Assembly: GCF_014705715.1 (NCBI RefSeq)
Contig: NZ_JACXLC010000001.1
Span: 2,479,860-2,543,859 of the forward strand
Reading direction: 5' to 3'
Source: Erythrobacter rubeus
GTDB lineage: Bacteria; Pseudomonadota; Alphaproteobacteria; Sphingomonadales; Sphingomonadaceae
Length of the DNA: 64,000 nt
Shown: one piece after another, positions 1 through 7,892 of the stretch
Position numbering within the stretch: position 1 is the stretch's first letter
Layout of the letters: each line of letters starts with the position of its first letter
Program-made: the position numbers and the translations under genes
Notes under the pieces: generated by a model
The model's database searches: none
Told to the model about the DNA's origin: nothing
Seen by the model: only the letters and a program-made list of their open reading frames with translations

Positions 1-582
1 GCGCGGCTGCCGGTGAGTGCGAGCGACACTGCCGAGATTGTCGCGTTCCGATCTTCAGCGGATACGCGCGAGCACGTCGCGCTGATCATCGGCGAGCAGC
101 GCGGAGACAGCGCGCCGCTGGTCCGGCTCCATTCCGAATGCCTGACCGGCGATATCCTCGGCAGCCTCAAATGCGATTGCGGCCCGCAGCTCGACGCGGC
201 TCTGCACGCAATGGCCGAGCATGCCGAAAAAGACGGCGGCTGGGGCGCGCTGCTCTACATGCGGCAGGAAGGGCGCGGGATCGGGCTCGTGAACAAGCTG
301 CGCGCTTACCGGTTGCAGGATGAAGGCTTCGACACGGTCGATGCGAATCAGCGCCTGGGGCTGCCCGATGAGGCGCGCGATTTCCCGACAGCCGCACGAA
401 TGCTCGAATTGCTGGGCGCGACGACGATCCGGTTGATGACCAACAATCCGGCCAAGGTCGAAGCGTTGGAACAAGCCGAGATTGCCGTCACCGAGCGGGT
501 CCAGCACCAGCTGCCCGATAATCCGCACAACGCCCGCTATCTCGCAACCAAGCGCGACCGTTCAGGGCACCTGCTCATATGA
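1..582 (+). CDS. ribA: GTP cyclohydrolase II (3' part; 5' end outside window)
   Basis: Converts GTP to the 2,5-diaminopyrimidine precursor of riboflavin, formate and pyrophosphate. Counting from a GTG at base 13, the zinc-ligand signature CLTGDILGSLKCDCG has its three Cys at about residues 43, 54 and 56, followed by QEGRGIG (85-91) and TNNP (143-146). The frame stays open to base 1, and the residues encoded by bases 1-12 (ARLP) match the AKLP segment a few residues into E. coli RibA. The true start is therefore upstream of the window and the GTG is probably internal. The C-terminus (GHLLI) is of normal length. The stop overlaps the next gene's ATG by 4 bases, so the two are probably translationally coupled. 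Confidence 0.95.
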   Translation, partial: ARLPVSASDTAEIVAFRSSADTREHVALIIGEQRGDSAPLVRLHSECLTGDILGSLKCDCGPQLDAALHAMAEHAEKDGGWGALLYMRQEGRGIGLVNKLRAYRLQDEGFDTVDANQRLGLPDEARDFPTAARMLELLGATTIRLMTNNPAKVEALEQAEIAVTERVQHQLPDNPHNARYLATKRDRSGHLLI

Positions 583-1091
583 CAGGCCCGCAAATCCCGA
601 TCACGATCCGGCCTGAAGCCTCCGGAGACGAGCGCACCATTTACTCGCTGACCGAAGCGGCATTCAGGGACATGCCGTTTTCCGAAGGCGACGAGCACCA
701 TCTGGTGGACCGGCTCCGCCAGGCGGGCGACCTCGCCCTTTCACTGGTCGCCGAGGATGGGGCGAGGATCGTCGGGCATATCGCCTTTTCTCCGGTTATT
801 ATTAGCGATGGGACACGCGGTTGGTTCGGACTGGGGCCAGTTTCGGTCTGGCCGGAATTGCAAAAGCGCGGCATAGGTGGTGCACTGATCAGACGCGGGA
901 TCGCCGATCTGCGCCAGCGCGGCGCGAAGGGCATCGCGCTGCTTGGCAGCAACGAATACTACCCGCGCTTCGGTTTCGAGCATAAGCCGCAGCTGACCTA
1001 TCCCGGACCGCCGCCCGAATATTTTCAGTGCCTGCTCCTCGATGGAGAATGGCCTGCGGGCGAAATCAGCTTCGCGCCCGCTTTCGGCTGA
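579..1091 (+). CDS. GNAT family N-acetyltransferase (YhbS-like)
   Basis: A 170-residue single-domain acetyltransferase. The acetyl-CoA pyrophosphate-binding loop QKRGIGGAL lies at residues 95-103 after a beta-strand segment GLGPVSVWPEL, and the C-terminal part has the common GNAT pattern YYPRFGFE (127-134). The overall pattern resembles the YhbS/COG3153 subgroup. The substrate cannot be told from sequence. The ATG overlaps the ribA stop in an ATGA arrangement, so it is co-transcribed with ribA, but no role in riboflavin synthesis follows from that. Confidence 0.85.
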   Translation: MTGPQIPITIRPEASGDERTIYSLTEAAFRDMPFSEGDEHHLVDRLRQAGDLALSLVAEDGARIVGHIAFSPVIISDGTRGWFGLGPVSVWPELQKRGIGGALIRRGIADLRQRGAKGIALLGSNEYYPRFGFEHKPQLTYPGPPPEYFQCLLLDGEWPAGEISFAPAFG

Positions 1092-1111
1092 CGGATTTTG
1101 CCCGATCGCGC

Positions 1112-1234
1112 TCAGGCGACGAAGGCCGCGAGCGGGATCGCCGCGACGCAGAGGATCGCGACACTCGCACTGGCCCAGAGCCATGCGCGCGACAGCGTTG
1201 GCACCGGCCGCTCCGAAGAATTGGTTCGAGACAT
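1112..1234 (-). CDS. Small single-span membrane protein, 40 residues
   Basis: A short ORF, ATG at 1234 and TGA at 1112-1114, preceded by a strong Shine-Dalgarno (AAGGGAG, about 5 bases before ATG). The product has a polar N-terminus of about 16 residues (MSRTNSSERPVPTLSR) and one hydrophobic stretch, AWLWASASVAILCVAAIPLA (17-36), ending FVA. That fits one transmembrane helix. It sits convergent to the acetyltransferase gene, in a gap otherwise without genes. A CtrA-box-like motif lies about 23-41 bases upstream of its start. I do not recognise the family. A chance ORF is possible, but the ribosome-binding site plus the clean hydrophobic segment argue for a real gene. Confidence 0.6.
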   Translation of the reverse strand: MSRTNSSERPVPTLSRAWLWASASVAILCVAAIPLAAFVA

Positions 1235-1256
1235 ACTCCCTTTTACAAAGCAAGCG

Positions 1257-1275
1257 TTGACGAGGCGTTAACCAT
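1257..1275. promoter_or_regulatory. CtrA-box-like motif
   Basis: The sequence reads TTGA-N7-TTAACCAT (halves at 1257-1260 and 1268-1275). The alphaproteobacterial cell-cycle regulator CtrA binds TTAA-N7-TTAAC, so one base differs in the first half. It lies between the minus-strand 40-residue ORF and the plus-strand lipoprotein gene and could act on either. The motif match is seen; binding is inferred. Confidence 0.4.
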
Positions 1276-1420
1276 AGCGCGGTCCGCCGTGCACCCGCGC
1301 CACATCTTTGCCGCAATTCCCGCTTGGCGAGTGCCCTCCCTCTTCGCTACACCCTTCGGGTACAGCGCTGCGTGACCGGCAGGTGCGGGCGCCAAGGATA
1401 AAATCTCAGGAGGATAACCC

Positions 1421-1786
1421 ATGAAAAAATTCACCCGTCTCGCCTTGCTCGGCGCCGCCACGGCAGCGCTTGCTGCCTGCGGAAGTTCTGACGATGCATC
1501 GAGCGATCTCGAAGTCGATACCGTCGAGATTCCCGCCGATGAAGCGCTTGAGCCTGTGACCGAAGAACCGGTGGCAGATCCTGCCGCCACTCTCGATGCA
1601 GTCGAGGAACCTGCAGCCGTCGACAGCGAGACAGCGAACGAAGCCGCGGACGCCGCTGAAAATGTCGCGGCGGCAGTCGAAGCCGCCGAAGCTGCTGAAG
1701 CCGCCGCGGCTGCCGATGCAGCGGCTGCAGCCGACGCCGCAGAGGCAGCCGAAACAGCCAACGCTCTCGCTGCCGAAGAGGAATGA
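1421..1786 (+). CDS. Ala/Glu-rich lipoprotein, 121 residues
   Basis: Begins with a classic lipoprotein signal: MKKFTRLALLGAATAALAAC, lipobox L17-A-A-C20, so the mature protein should be lipidated at Cys20. Residues about 21-60 are acidic and Pro-containing. From about residue 65 to the end the chain is almost only Ala, Glu and Asp with short repeats of AEAAEAA and AADAAAA, which predicts a long continuous helix or coiled coil. AGGAGG at 1408-1413 sits 7 bases before ATG. The next lipoprotein gene starts inside this stop codon. I do not recognise the family; a periplasmic spacer or Lpp-like structural role is only a guess. Confidence 0.75.
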   Translation: MKKFTRLALLGAATAALAACGSSDDASSDLEVDTVEIPADEALEPVTEEPVADPAATLDAVEEPAAVDSETANEAADAAENVAAAVEAAEAAEAAAAADAAAAADAAEAAETANALAAEEE

Positions 1787-2025
1787 GCTTGCAGCGGACA
1801 GGGCGCGCGCAGCCAAGCGTGGCAACTAGCGGCGCAGCCTTGGGTCTGGCGCTGGTCGCTCTGTCCGCCTGCAGCGAGCCGCCCGGCGCTGCGCCCGGCG
1901 CGGTCACCGAAAGCGAAGCGCGCGCTCTGGAAGACGCTGCCGAGATGCTGGATGAACGCCGCTATCCCGAAAGCGATGCGGCCGAGCAAAAAACTGCCGA
2001 ATTGACAGGCGACAGCGCCGAATAA
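1783..2025 (+). CDS. Small lipoprotein, 80 residues
   Basis: The ATG at 1783 overlaps the stop of the preceding lipoprotein gene (ATGA), which implies translational coupling. A charged N-terminus is followed by a hydrophobic segment and the lipobox L27-S-A-C30, leaving a mature chain of only about 50 residues. It is rich in Ala, Glu and Arg and has no recognisable domain. It is probably a membrane-anchored partner of the upstream lipoprotein. Function unknown. Confidence 0.65.
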   Translation: MSLQRTGRAQPSVATSGAALGLALVALSACSEPPGAAPGAVTESEARALEDAAEMLDERRYPESDAAEQKTAELTGDSAE

Positions 2026-2081
2026 ATGCGGCCACAAAGCACAGCTTGCCGCGGCAGGCCCAGCTCAAAGGACCAATTGCC

Positions 2082-3284
2082 ATGAATGCCCCGACCAATC
2101 CCGTCCGCGCCAATCCCGGCATGGACAGCGACACGTTCGAACAATTCGCCGAGCAGCTGGAGCGTTACGTGAAGGAACGGCTGATCCCGGCGGAAGAGGA
2201 AGTGATCGCAAACGATGCCGTCCCGCCGGAAATCATCGACGAGATGCGCGACATGGGACTGTTCGGCATTTCCGTGCCGGAAGAATATGGCGGCGCGGGC
2301 CTCAACACCTCGCAATATGCGCGGGTGGTCAACATGATGAGCTATGCCGCGCCCGCCTTTCGATCGATCTTCTCGATCAATATCGGAATGTTCGCCAGCG
2401 CCCTTAAAAACGGCGCGACCGAGGAACAGCGGCAGGAATGGTATCCCAAGCTGGTCGAAGGCAAGATCGCCTGTTTTGGCCTGACCGAGCCGGGCTCGGG
2501 TAGCGACAGCGCTGGCCTCCAGACAACAGCGAAGCCCGATCCGGATGGCAACGGTTGGACCCTCAACGGGACCAAACGCTATATCACCAATGCCCCGCAT
2601 GCCGATGTCGCGCTGATCATGGCGCGGACCGAGAAGGAAAACCTGCCCAAGAATGCGCATGTCAGCGCGTTTCTTGTGCCGATGGACGCGCCCGGAGTTT
2701 CGACCGGTTCACCGGACAAAAAGATGGGCCAGTCGGGATCGCACATTTCCGACATCATGCTCGACGATGTGAAAGTGCCGGGCGATGCGCTGCTGGGCGG
2801 AGAAACCGGCAAGGGTTTCCGCTTTGCCATGCAGAGCCTCGACAATGGCCGGATTTCGGTGGGTGCGGCGGCGACCGCCTATGCACGCCGAGCACTCGAC
2901 AGCGCGCTGCGCTATGCCAATGAGCGCCAGGCGTTCGGCGAGCCGATTGCGCGATTCCAGCTGATCCAGGCGATGCTCGCCGACAGCGAGACCGAAATCT
3001 ACGCCGCCGAATGCATGATGCGCGACGTCACCGAACGTGCCGATCGCGGCGAAAACATCATCACCAAAGCCGCCGCGTTCAAGGTCTTCGCCTCGGAAAT
3101 GTGCGGGCGTGTGGTCGACCGGGTGGTGCAGATTTATGGCGGCGCAGGCTATCTCGCCGAATACGATGCCGAGCGGTTCTATCGCGATGCGCGCATCTAC
3201 CGCATCTACGAAGGCACGACACAGATCCTCCAGCTCCAGATCGCGAAGCACATGCTGCGCGAGTGGGAAAAGGAAAATTTGTGA
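2082..3284 (+). CDS. Acyl-CoA dehydrogenase
   Basis: FAD-dependent alpha,beta-desaturation of an acyl-CoA, with electrons passed to ETF. The 400-residue product has the usual domain order: N-terminal helical domain, beta domain with the FAD motif CFGLTEPGSGSDSAG, and a C-terminal helical domain ending in QIYGGAGY and IYEGTTQILQ. The Glu of YEGT is the catalytic base in this family. I chose the ATG at 2082 because AAAGGA lies 9 bases before it; an in-frame ATG at 2046 lacks a site. First gene of a four-gene acyl-CoA cluster. Substrate unknown. Confidence 0.92.
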   Translation: MNAPTNPVRANPGMDSDTFEQFAEQLERYVKERLIPAEEEVIANDAVPPEIIDEMRDMGLFGISVPEEYGGAGLNTSQYARVVNMMSYAAPAFRSIFSINIGMFASALKNGATEEQRQEWYPKLVEGKIACFGLTEPGSGSDSAGLQTTAKPDPDGNGWTLNGTKRYITNAPHADVALIMARTEKENLPKNAHVSAFLVPMDAPGVSTGSPDKKMGQSGSHISDIMLDDVKVPGDALLGGETGKGFRFAMQSLDNGRISVGAAATAYARRALDSALRYANERQAFGEPIARFQLIQAMLADSETEIYAAECMMRDVTERADRGENIITKAAAFKVFASEMCGRVVDRVVQIYGGAGYLAEYDAERFYRDARIYRIYEGTTQILQLQIAKHMLREWEKENL

Positions 3285-3300
3285 TGGGAGTTTGCTTTTC

Positions 3301-3394
3301 CGCACGCCATCCGGCGCGCGAAATCCTCGCTCATGCGACCTGAAGGTCGCGTCGCTGCGGCCGGGCAGTTGCCCTTGCGGCTCACCAGTGAGCC
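3301..3394. repeat. Array of four short stem-loops
   Basis: Four separate inverted repeats lie within 94 bases between the acyl-CoA dehydrogenase and CoA-transferase genes. They are 3301-3308/3313-3320 (7 of 8 pairs), GCGACC-TGAA-GGTCGC at 3335-3350, GGGCA-GT-TGCCC at 3363-3374 and GGCTCAC-CA-GTGAGCC at 3379-3394; the last three are perfect. None has a following T-run, so they are not ordinary Rho-independent terminators. They may be a REP-like interspersed element or a processing and stability element. I saw no second copy in this window. Confidence 0.6.
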
Positions 3395-3429
3395 GTCTGG
3401 AGCGACAATCATTGTGAGTTCATTACCGA

Positions 3430-4674
3430 ATGTATAATCTCCTCAACGACCTCTCGATCATCGAGGTTTCCAGCTTTGTCGCCTCCCCCACGGCCGGACT
3501 CTATTGCGCGCAGATGGGGGCCGAGGTCATCCGCGTCGATCACAAGGCGGGCGGGCTCGATTACGATCGCTACATGCTCACAGACAAAGGGCGCTCGCTG
3601 AGCTGGGAGAACCTCAACCGTGCCAAGAAATCGGTCGCGCTCGATCTGCGCAGCGGTGAAGGACGCGAGCTGTGCGTCGAACTGGCCGCCAAGACCGGGC
3701 AGTGCATCACCAACCTGCCGGAAAAGAGCTTCCTTTCGCACGATGCTATGAAGACGGCACAGCCTGATGGCGCGCCCGACATGACCTCGGTGCGGATAAT
3801 GGGCTGGCACGATGGCCGACAGGCGATGGACTTCACTGTGAACGCGGCAAGCGGCTATCCGCTGATGACCGGCCCGGAAGACTGGGACATGAAGGCCGCG
3901 CCGCCGATCAACCAGGTCCTGCCCGCATGGGATTTCATCACCGGCGCCTATTGCGCCTTCGCGCTGATGGCGGCCCTGCGGCACCGCGATGCCACCGGCA
4001 CCGGCACAGAGGTTCGCGTGCCCTTGGGCGATGTTGCCATCGGCACAGTCGCCAACTCGGGTATGATGGCCGAAATGCTTTATCGCGGCGGCGACCGGGA
4101 GCGGCTTGGCAACGCGATTTGGGGCGCATTCGGACGCGATTTCCGCTCGAAAGACGGCGTGCGCTTCATGGTCGCCGCGCTCACGGCCAAGCAATGGGCG
4201 GGGCTGGTTAAGGCGTTTGGGCTGGAAACGCCTATCGCCCAGCTAGAGGCGGAGGTGGGCGCCCGCTTCGCCGATGGCGACGATCCGCGCTTCAAGCACC
4301 GCCACCGGCTTTTCGACCTGTTTCAGAAGGTTGCAGGCAGCCACGATTACAAAGCGCTGGAATCGCTGATGGCGGCCAATGGGTGCACGTTCGAGAAATA
4401 CCGCACCGCGCACGAAGCCGCGACCGATCCGGTGCTTGTCGATGACAATCCGCTGTTCGGTCCCTCGCCGGATAACCCCAGCGGGTTCGATTACCCGGCA
4501 ACCAGAAGCTTTGCGAACCTGCCGGAGCACGAAGCGGGCAATCCCGCACCCGCGCCCTATCTCGGTCAGCATTCCGAAGAGGTGCTGGCCGAGCGGCTGG
4601 GCCTTTCCAGCGGTGCCATCGGCAAACTGTTGGACGCAGGCACGGTGGCATTGAGCGACAAGGACAGAGCATGA
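3430..4674 (+). CDS. CaiB/BaiF family (class III) CoA-transferase
   Basis: Moves CoA between carboxylic acids. The 414-residue length is normal for the family. The start region (DLSIIEVSSFVASPTAGLYCAQMGAEVIRVD) matches the N-terminal Rossmann-like pattern. D168 in AWDFITGAY sits where the catalytic Asp that forms the acyl anhydride is found in this family (Asp169 in formyl-CoA transferase). It lies after the hairpin array, and its stop overlaps the thiolase ATG (ATGA). The context suggests it activates the acid that the cluster then degrades. Donor and acceptor acids are unknown. Confidence 0.88.
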   Translation: MYNLLNDLSIIEVSSFVASPTAGLYCAQMGAEVIRVDHKAGGLDYDRYMLTDKGRSLSWENLNRAKKSVALDLRSGEGRELCVELAAKTGQCITNLPEKSFLSHDAMKTAQPDGAPDMTSVRIMGWHDGRQAMDFTVNAASGYPLMTGPEDWDMKAAPPINQVLPAWDFITGAYCAFALMAALRHRDATGTGTEVRVPLGDVAIGTVANSGMMAEMLYRGGDRERLGNAIWGAFGRDFRSKDGVRFMVAALTAKQWAGLVKAFGLETPIAQLEAEVGARFADGDDPRFKHRHRLFDLFQKVAGSHDYKALESLMAANGCTFEKYRTAHEAATDPVLVDDNPLFGPSPDNPSGFDYPATRSFANLPEHEAGNPAPAPYLGQHSEEVLAERLGLSSGAIGKLLDAGTVALSDKDRA

Positions 4675-5897
4675 CCAGAAGAGCAGCAATCGTTTCGCCC
4701 CTGCGCACACCAGTGGGCAAATTCCTCGGCGGGCTTTCCAGCCTCAATGCCGGCGAACTCGGCGCGATCATCCTCAAGGCATTGGTCGAGCACAGCGGCA
4801 TCGATCCGTCGCGGGTCGACGATGTCGTGTTTTCGCAAGGATACGGCAATGCCGAAGCGCCCGCCATCGGGCACTGGTCTTGGCTCGCCGCAGGGCTCCC
4901 GCTCGAAGTGCCCGGCTATCAGCTGGACCGGCGATGCGGGTCGGGTCTCCAGGCAGTCGCCAATGCCGCGATGATGGTCGAGACCGGCATGGCGGACGTG
5001 GTGGTCGCGGGCGGATGCGAGAGCATGTCCAATGTCGAACATTACACGCTGCAAGGTCGCGGCGGCGCGCGCATGGGCGATATCACGCTGCATGACCGGC
5101 TGTCGCGCGGGCGGTTGATGAGCCAGCCGATCGAGCGCTTCGGCATCATCACCGGGATGATCGAAACCGCCGAAAATCTCGCGAAGGATTACGATATCAG
5201 CCGCGAAGAGGCCGATGCCTATGCGGTGCGCAGCCACCAGAACGCGGCCGCCGCATGGGAAGCGGACAAGTTCGTCGATCATCTCGTGCCGGTCGAAGTG
5301 CCGCAGCGCCGCGGCGATCCTGTCATCTTCGACCATGACGAAGGGTACCGCGCGGACGCTTCGATGGAGACGCTCGGCAAATTGCGTGCGATTGATCTGA
5401 AACGCGATCCGGACGCCATCGTAACCGCCGGTAATGCCAGCCAGCAGAACGACGCGGCGGCTGCCTGTCTTGTGGTAGCGGAAGACAAGCTGGAGCAACT
5501 GGTGCTCGAACCGGCGCTCTGGTTCGGAGGATGGGCAGCGGCGGGCTGCGATCCGTCGCGCATGGGCATAGGTCCTGTTCCGGCGGTTGAGCGGCTGTTC
5601 GAGCGGCGCGGATATTCCTGGGACGATATCGACCTGGTTGAAGTGAACGAAGCCTTCGCGCCGCAGGTGCTCGCCGTCCTGAAAGGCTGGGGCTGGAGTG
5701 CAGACGACAGCCGCCGCGATATTCTCAACGTGAACGGTTCGGGCATTTCGCTCGGCCACCCGATCGGCGCGACCGGCGGGCGCATTCTCGCCGACATGGC
5801 CGCGGAAATGCATCGGCGCGAGGCGCGCTATGGCCTCGAGACGATGTGCATCGGCGGCGGACAGGGCATTGCGGCGGTGTTCGAACGGGCGGCATGA
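4671..5897 (+). CDS. Thiolase family acetyl-CoA acyltransferase
   Basis: A 408-residue thiolase. The acyl-accepting nucleophile is C89 in RRCGSGLQAV, followed by the NEAFAPQ loop, catalytic H363 in GHPIGATGG and the second Cys C393 in MCIGGGQG, all in standard positions. It could cleave a 3-oxoacyl-CoA or condense two acyl-CoAs. It overlaps both neighbours by 4 bases. In a cluster with a CoA-transferase, acyl-CoA dehydrogenase and hydratase, the cleavage direction is the simpler reading. Confidence 0.92.
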   Translation: MTRRAAIVSPLRTPVGKFLGGLSSLNAGELGAIILKALVEHSGIDPSRVDDVVFSQGYGNAEAPAIGHWSWLAAGLPLEVPGYQLDRRCGSGLQAVANAAMMVETGMADVVVAGGCESMSNVEHYTLQGRGGARMGDITLHDRLSRGRLMSQPIERFGIITGMIETAENLAKDYDISREEADAYAVRSHQNAAAAWEADKFVDHLVPVEVPQRRGDPVIFDHDEGYRADASMETLGKLRAIDLKRDPDAIVTAGNASQQNDAAAACLVVAEDKLEQLVLEPALWFGGWAAAGCDPSRMGIGPVPAVERLFERRGYSWDDIDLVEVNEAFAPQVLAVLKGWGWSADDSRRDILNVNGSGISLGHPIGATGGRILADMAAEMHRREARYGLETMCIGGGQGIAAVFERAA

Positions 5898-6745
5898 ACG
5901 ATTTCGAGGCCTGGATCGGGCGTGAGCAATCGGACCGCGACCGGCTGACACCCGAACACGCGTTCCGGTGGTGCGCAACCTTCGACCTGGAGCGGCCCGG
6001 CGACGGGATCATGCCGCAGGGCATTCACTTTGCCCTGTGCACTCCGCAAGCCCGCACCGATGCGCTGGGCGAAGACGGCCATCCTGCGCGCGATGGCAGC
6101 GCCGAAAGCTTCCTCCCACCGTTTCCGATGCCACGCCGCATGTGGGCATCGAGCGCGATCCAGTTTCTCGCTCCGATTGCGCTGGGTGCAGCAATCAAGC
6201 GCACCAGCCGCATCGTCTCGATCAAGGAGAAAGAGGGCGGGTCCGGGAAGCTAGCGTTTGTCGATGTCGAGCATGAGACGGTCGCCAACGGAGCACTGTC
6301 GGTGAGGGAAACGCAGACGCTGGTCTACCGCGAAGCCGCGGCGCCCGATGCTCCGCTTGCTCCTGCAGCGCCGGCGGATGGGACGTTCGACACATCGCAG
6401 TGGGACGCACACCGAAGCATTGTGCCCGATCCGCGCCTGCTGTTCCGCTATTCTGCGCTCACCTTCAACACACACCGCATTCATTACGATGCCCCCTATG
6501 CGCGCGAAGTCGAACGCTATCGCGGCCTGGTCGTCCATGGACCGCTCACCGCCTCGTTGCTGCTGCAACTGGCGGCCAGCAAGCTCGGCGAAAACCGCCT
6601 GAGACGTTTCGAATTTCGCGGCGTGTCTCCGGCTATTGCAGGTGAGCCGCTGATCCTCGCTATGCGCGGAGATGATGCTGGCTATGAGCTGGGCGCGTTT
6701 GCGGAAGATGGCCGGCAGGTGATGAAGGCGGCTACCGAAACCTAA
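5894..6745 (+). CDS. HTD2/MaoC-like hydroxyacyl-thioester dehydratase
   Basis: A 283-residue acyl-CoA hydratase/dehydratase of the FAS1-like (HTD2, mesaconyl-CoA hydratase) group. The N-terminal hot-dog half contains TFDLERPGDG and LPPFPMPRRMWASS. The C-terminal half has the signature FNTHRIHYDAPYA followed by GLVVHGPLTASLL, which holds the catalytic His and Asp. The start at 5894 is chosen because it overlaps the thiolase stop (ATGA); an upstream in-frame start would lie deep inside the thiolase gene. It closes the four-gene cluster. Its stop overlaps, by two bases, the stop of the convergent ribbon-helix-helix gene. Confidence 0.85.
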   Translation: MNDFEAWIGREQSDRDRLTPEHAFRWCATFDLERPGDGIMPQGIHFALCTPQARTDALGEDGHPARDGSAESFLPPFPMPRRMWASSAIQFLAPIALGAAIKRTSRIVSIKEKEGGSGKLAFVDVEHETVANGALSVRETQTLVYREAAAPDAPLAPAAPADGTFDTSQWDAHRSIVPDPRLLFRYSALTFNTHRIHYDAPYAREVERYRGLVVHGPLTASLLLQLAASKLGENRLRRFEFRGVSPAIAGEPLILAMRGDDAGYELGAFAEDGRQVMKAATET

Positions 6746-6966
6746 TCGTCGGTGTCCTGCTTAGGCGGCCTTCCCCGGCGCGGTGGTTTTGTCTGCCCGA
6801 CCTCGATCCCGCGCGCCGACAAGGCTTCGCGCAGCAACATTTCGATTTCCGCATTGGCCGACCGCAGCTCGGCCGCCGCCAGCCGTTCGACCGCGGCGTG
6901 AACTGCCGGATCGAGACGGAGGGCGAAGGCTTTCTTCTTCGCGGCTTTCTGGGAAGGCGCAGCCAT
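6742..6966 (-). CDS. Ribbon-helix-helix (Arc/HicB-antitoxin-like) DNA-binding protein
   Basis: A 74-residue basic protein. Residues about 12-52 ([20 protein letters not shown], then a helix [14 protein letters not shown]) fit the Arc/CopG/HicB strand-helix-helix fold, and the tail carries an AT-hook-like RRGRPPK. A strong site, AAAGGAGG, lies 5 bases before ATG. It starts 21 bases after the SPFH gene stop on the same strand, so both are probably one operon. No toxin-like ORF is adjacent. The likely role is an autoregulator binding the dyad at 7893-7930, but that is inference. Confidence 0.75.
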   Translation of the reverse strand: MAAPSQKAAKKKAFALRLDPAVHAAVERLAAAELRSANAEIEMLLREALSARGIEVGQTKPPRRGRPPKQDTDD

Positions 6967-6987
6967 GGCTGCCTCCTTTGCGGCAGG

Positions 6988-7884
6988 TTACTGGTACAGC
7001 GTACCGGCGTTGACGACCGGTTGGGCTTCGCGGTCGCCGCAAAGGACAACCATCAGGTTGGAAACCATCGCTGCGCGGCGTTCATCGTCGAGCTCGACAA
7101 TCCCGTCATGCGAGAGTTTCTCGAGCGCATCCTCGACCATACCGACCGCGCCGATAACGACTTTCTGGCGCGCCGCGATCACGGCATCGGCCTGCTGGCG
7201 GCGGAGCATCGCACCGGCAATTTCGGAGGCGTAGGCGAGGTGCGTCAGCCCGGCTTCATCGACGACGATGCCTGCGACCATGAGCCGTTCGTTAAGTTCT
7301 TCGATCAGTTCCTGGTTGACCACGTCTGCGCTGCCACGGAGCGTCGTTTCATCTTCGTCGGACATGTCGTCATAAGGATGGCGCGCGCCGACGGTGCGCA
7401 GGCCTGCTTCGATCTGAATGTTCACGAATTCCTTGTAATCGTCGACGTCGAACACCGCCTGCGCGGTGTCGGACACGCGCCACACCACGTTGCAGGCGAT
7501 CTCGATCGGATTGCCTCGCAGGTCGTTGATCTTGACCCTTTCCGAGTGGATGTTGTGGGCGCGCACGCTCACCTTCTCCTTCATCATCCACGGCCAGACC
7601 CAGTGCAGCCCTTCCTTGCGCGTGGTTCCGCGATACTCGCCGAACAGAGTGATCACGACAGCCTGATTGGGCTGGATCATGAAGAAACCGATGCTGAGCA
7701 GAAGAGACAGGACGGCGCCGACGATCAAACCGACAATCACCGCTCCGCCTGGCCCGCCGGAGATGATCGCCAGCAGGGGTGGGCCAGCCAGCACGGCAAG
7801 CACCACCAGCAGCATTACGTAGCCATTATAGCTCGACCCGCGCGTTTCGCGGCTGGTCGCCATTGCATGCTTCTCATTCTTCAT
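6988..7884 (-). CDS. SPFH/Band-7 domain membrane protein
   Basis: A 298-residue protein. Two hydrophobic segments come first (about residues 21-42 and 46-70). They are followed by a Band-7/SPFH domain beginning [19 protein letters not shown] and containing [10 protein letters not shown], the usual prohibitin/stomatin-type pattern. A helical region rich in Ala and Gln ([20 protein letters not shown]) follows. Such proteins form oligomeric membrane scaffolds. The start at 7884 is preferred over the in-frame 7944 because GAAGGGAG precedes it and because 7944 would place the dyad inside the coding region. It is distinct from the flotillin gene at 50756. Confidence 0.88.
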   Translation of the reverse strand: MKNEKHAMATSRETRGSSYNGYVMLLVVLAVLAGPPLLAIISGGPGGAVIVGLIVGAVLSLLLSIGFFMIQPNQAVVITLFGEYRGTTRKEGLHWVWPWMMKEKVSVRAHNIHSERVKINDLRGNPIEIACNVVWRVSDTAQAVFDVDDYKEFVNIQIEAGLRTVGARHPYDDMSDEDETTLRGSADVVNQELIEELNERLMVAGIVVDEAGLTHLAYASEIAGAMLRRQQADAVIAARQKVVIGAVGMVEDALEKLSHDGIVELDDERRAAMVSNLMVVLCGDREAQPVVNAGTLYQ

Positions 7885-7892
7885 AAACACTC

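Noticed and set aside
1351..1361. ACCC-TTC-GGGT hairpin before the lipoprotein gene
   Set aside because: Only four base pairs, common by chance in this GC range.
6742..6966. Toxin-antitoxin module
   Set aside because: The RHH protein looks antitoxin-like, but no toxin-sized partner (HicA, RelE or similar) is adjacent; its neighbour is an SPFH protein.
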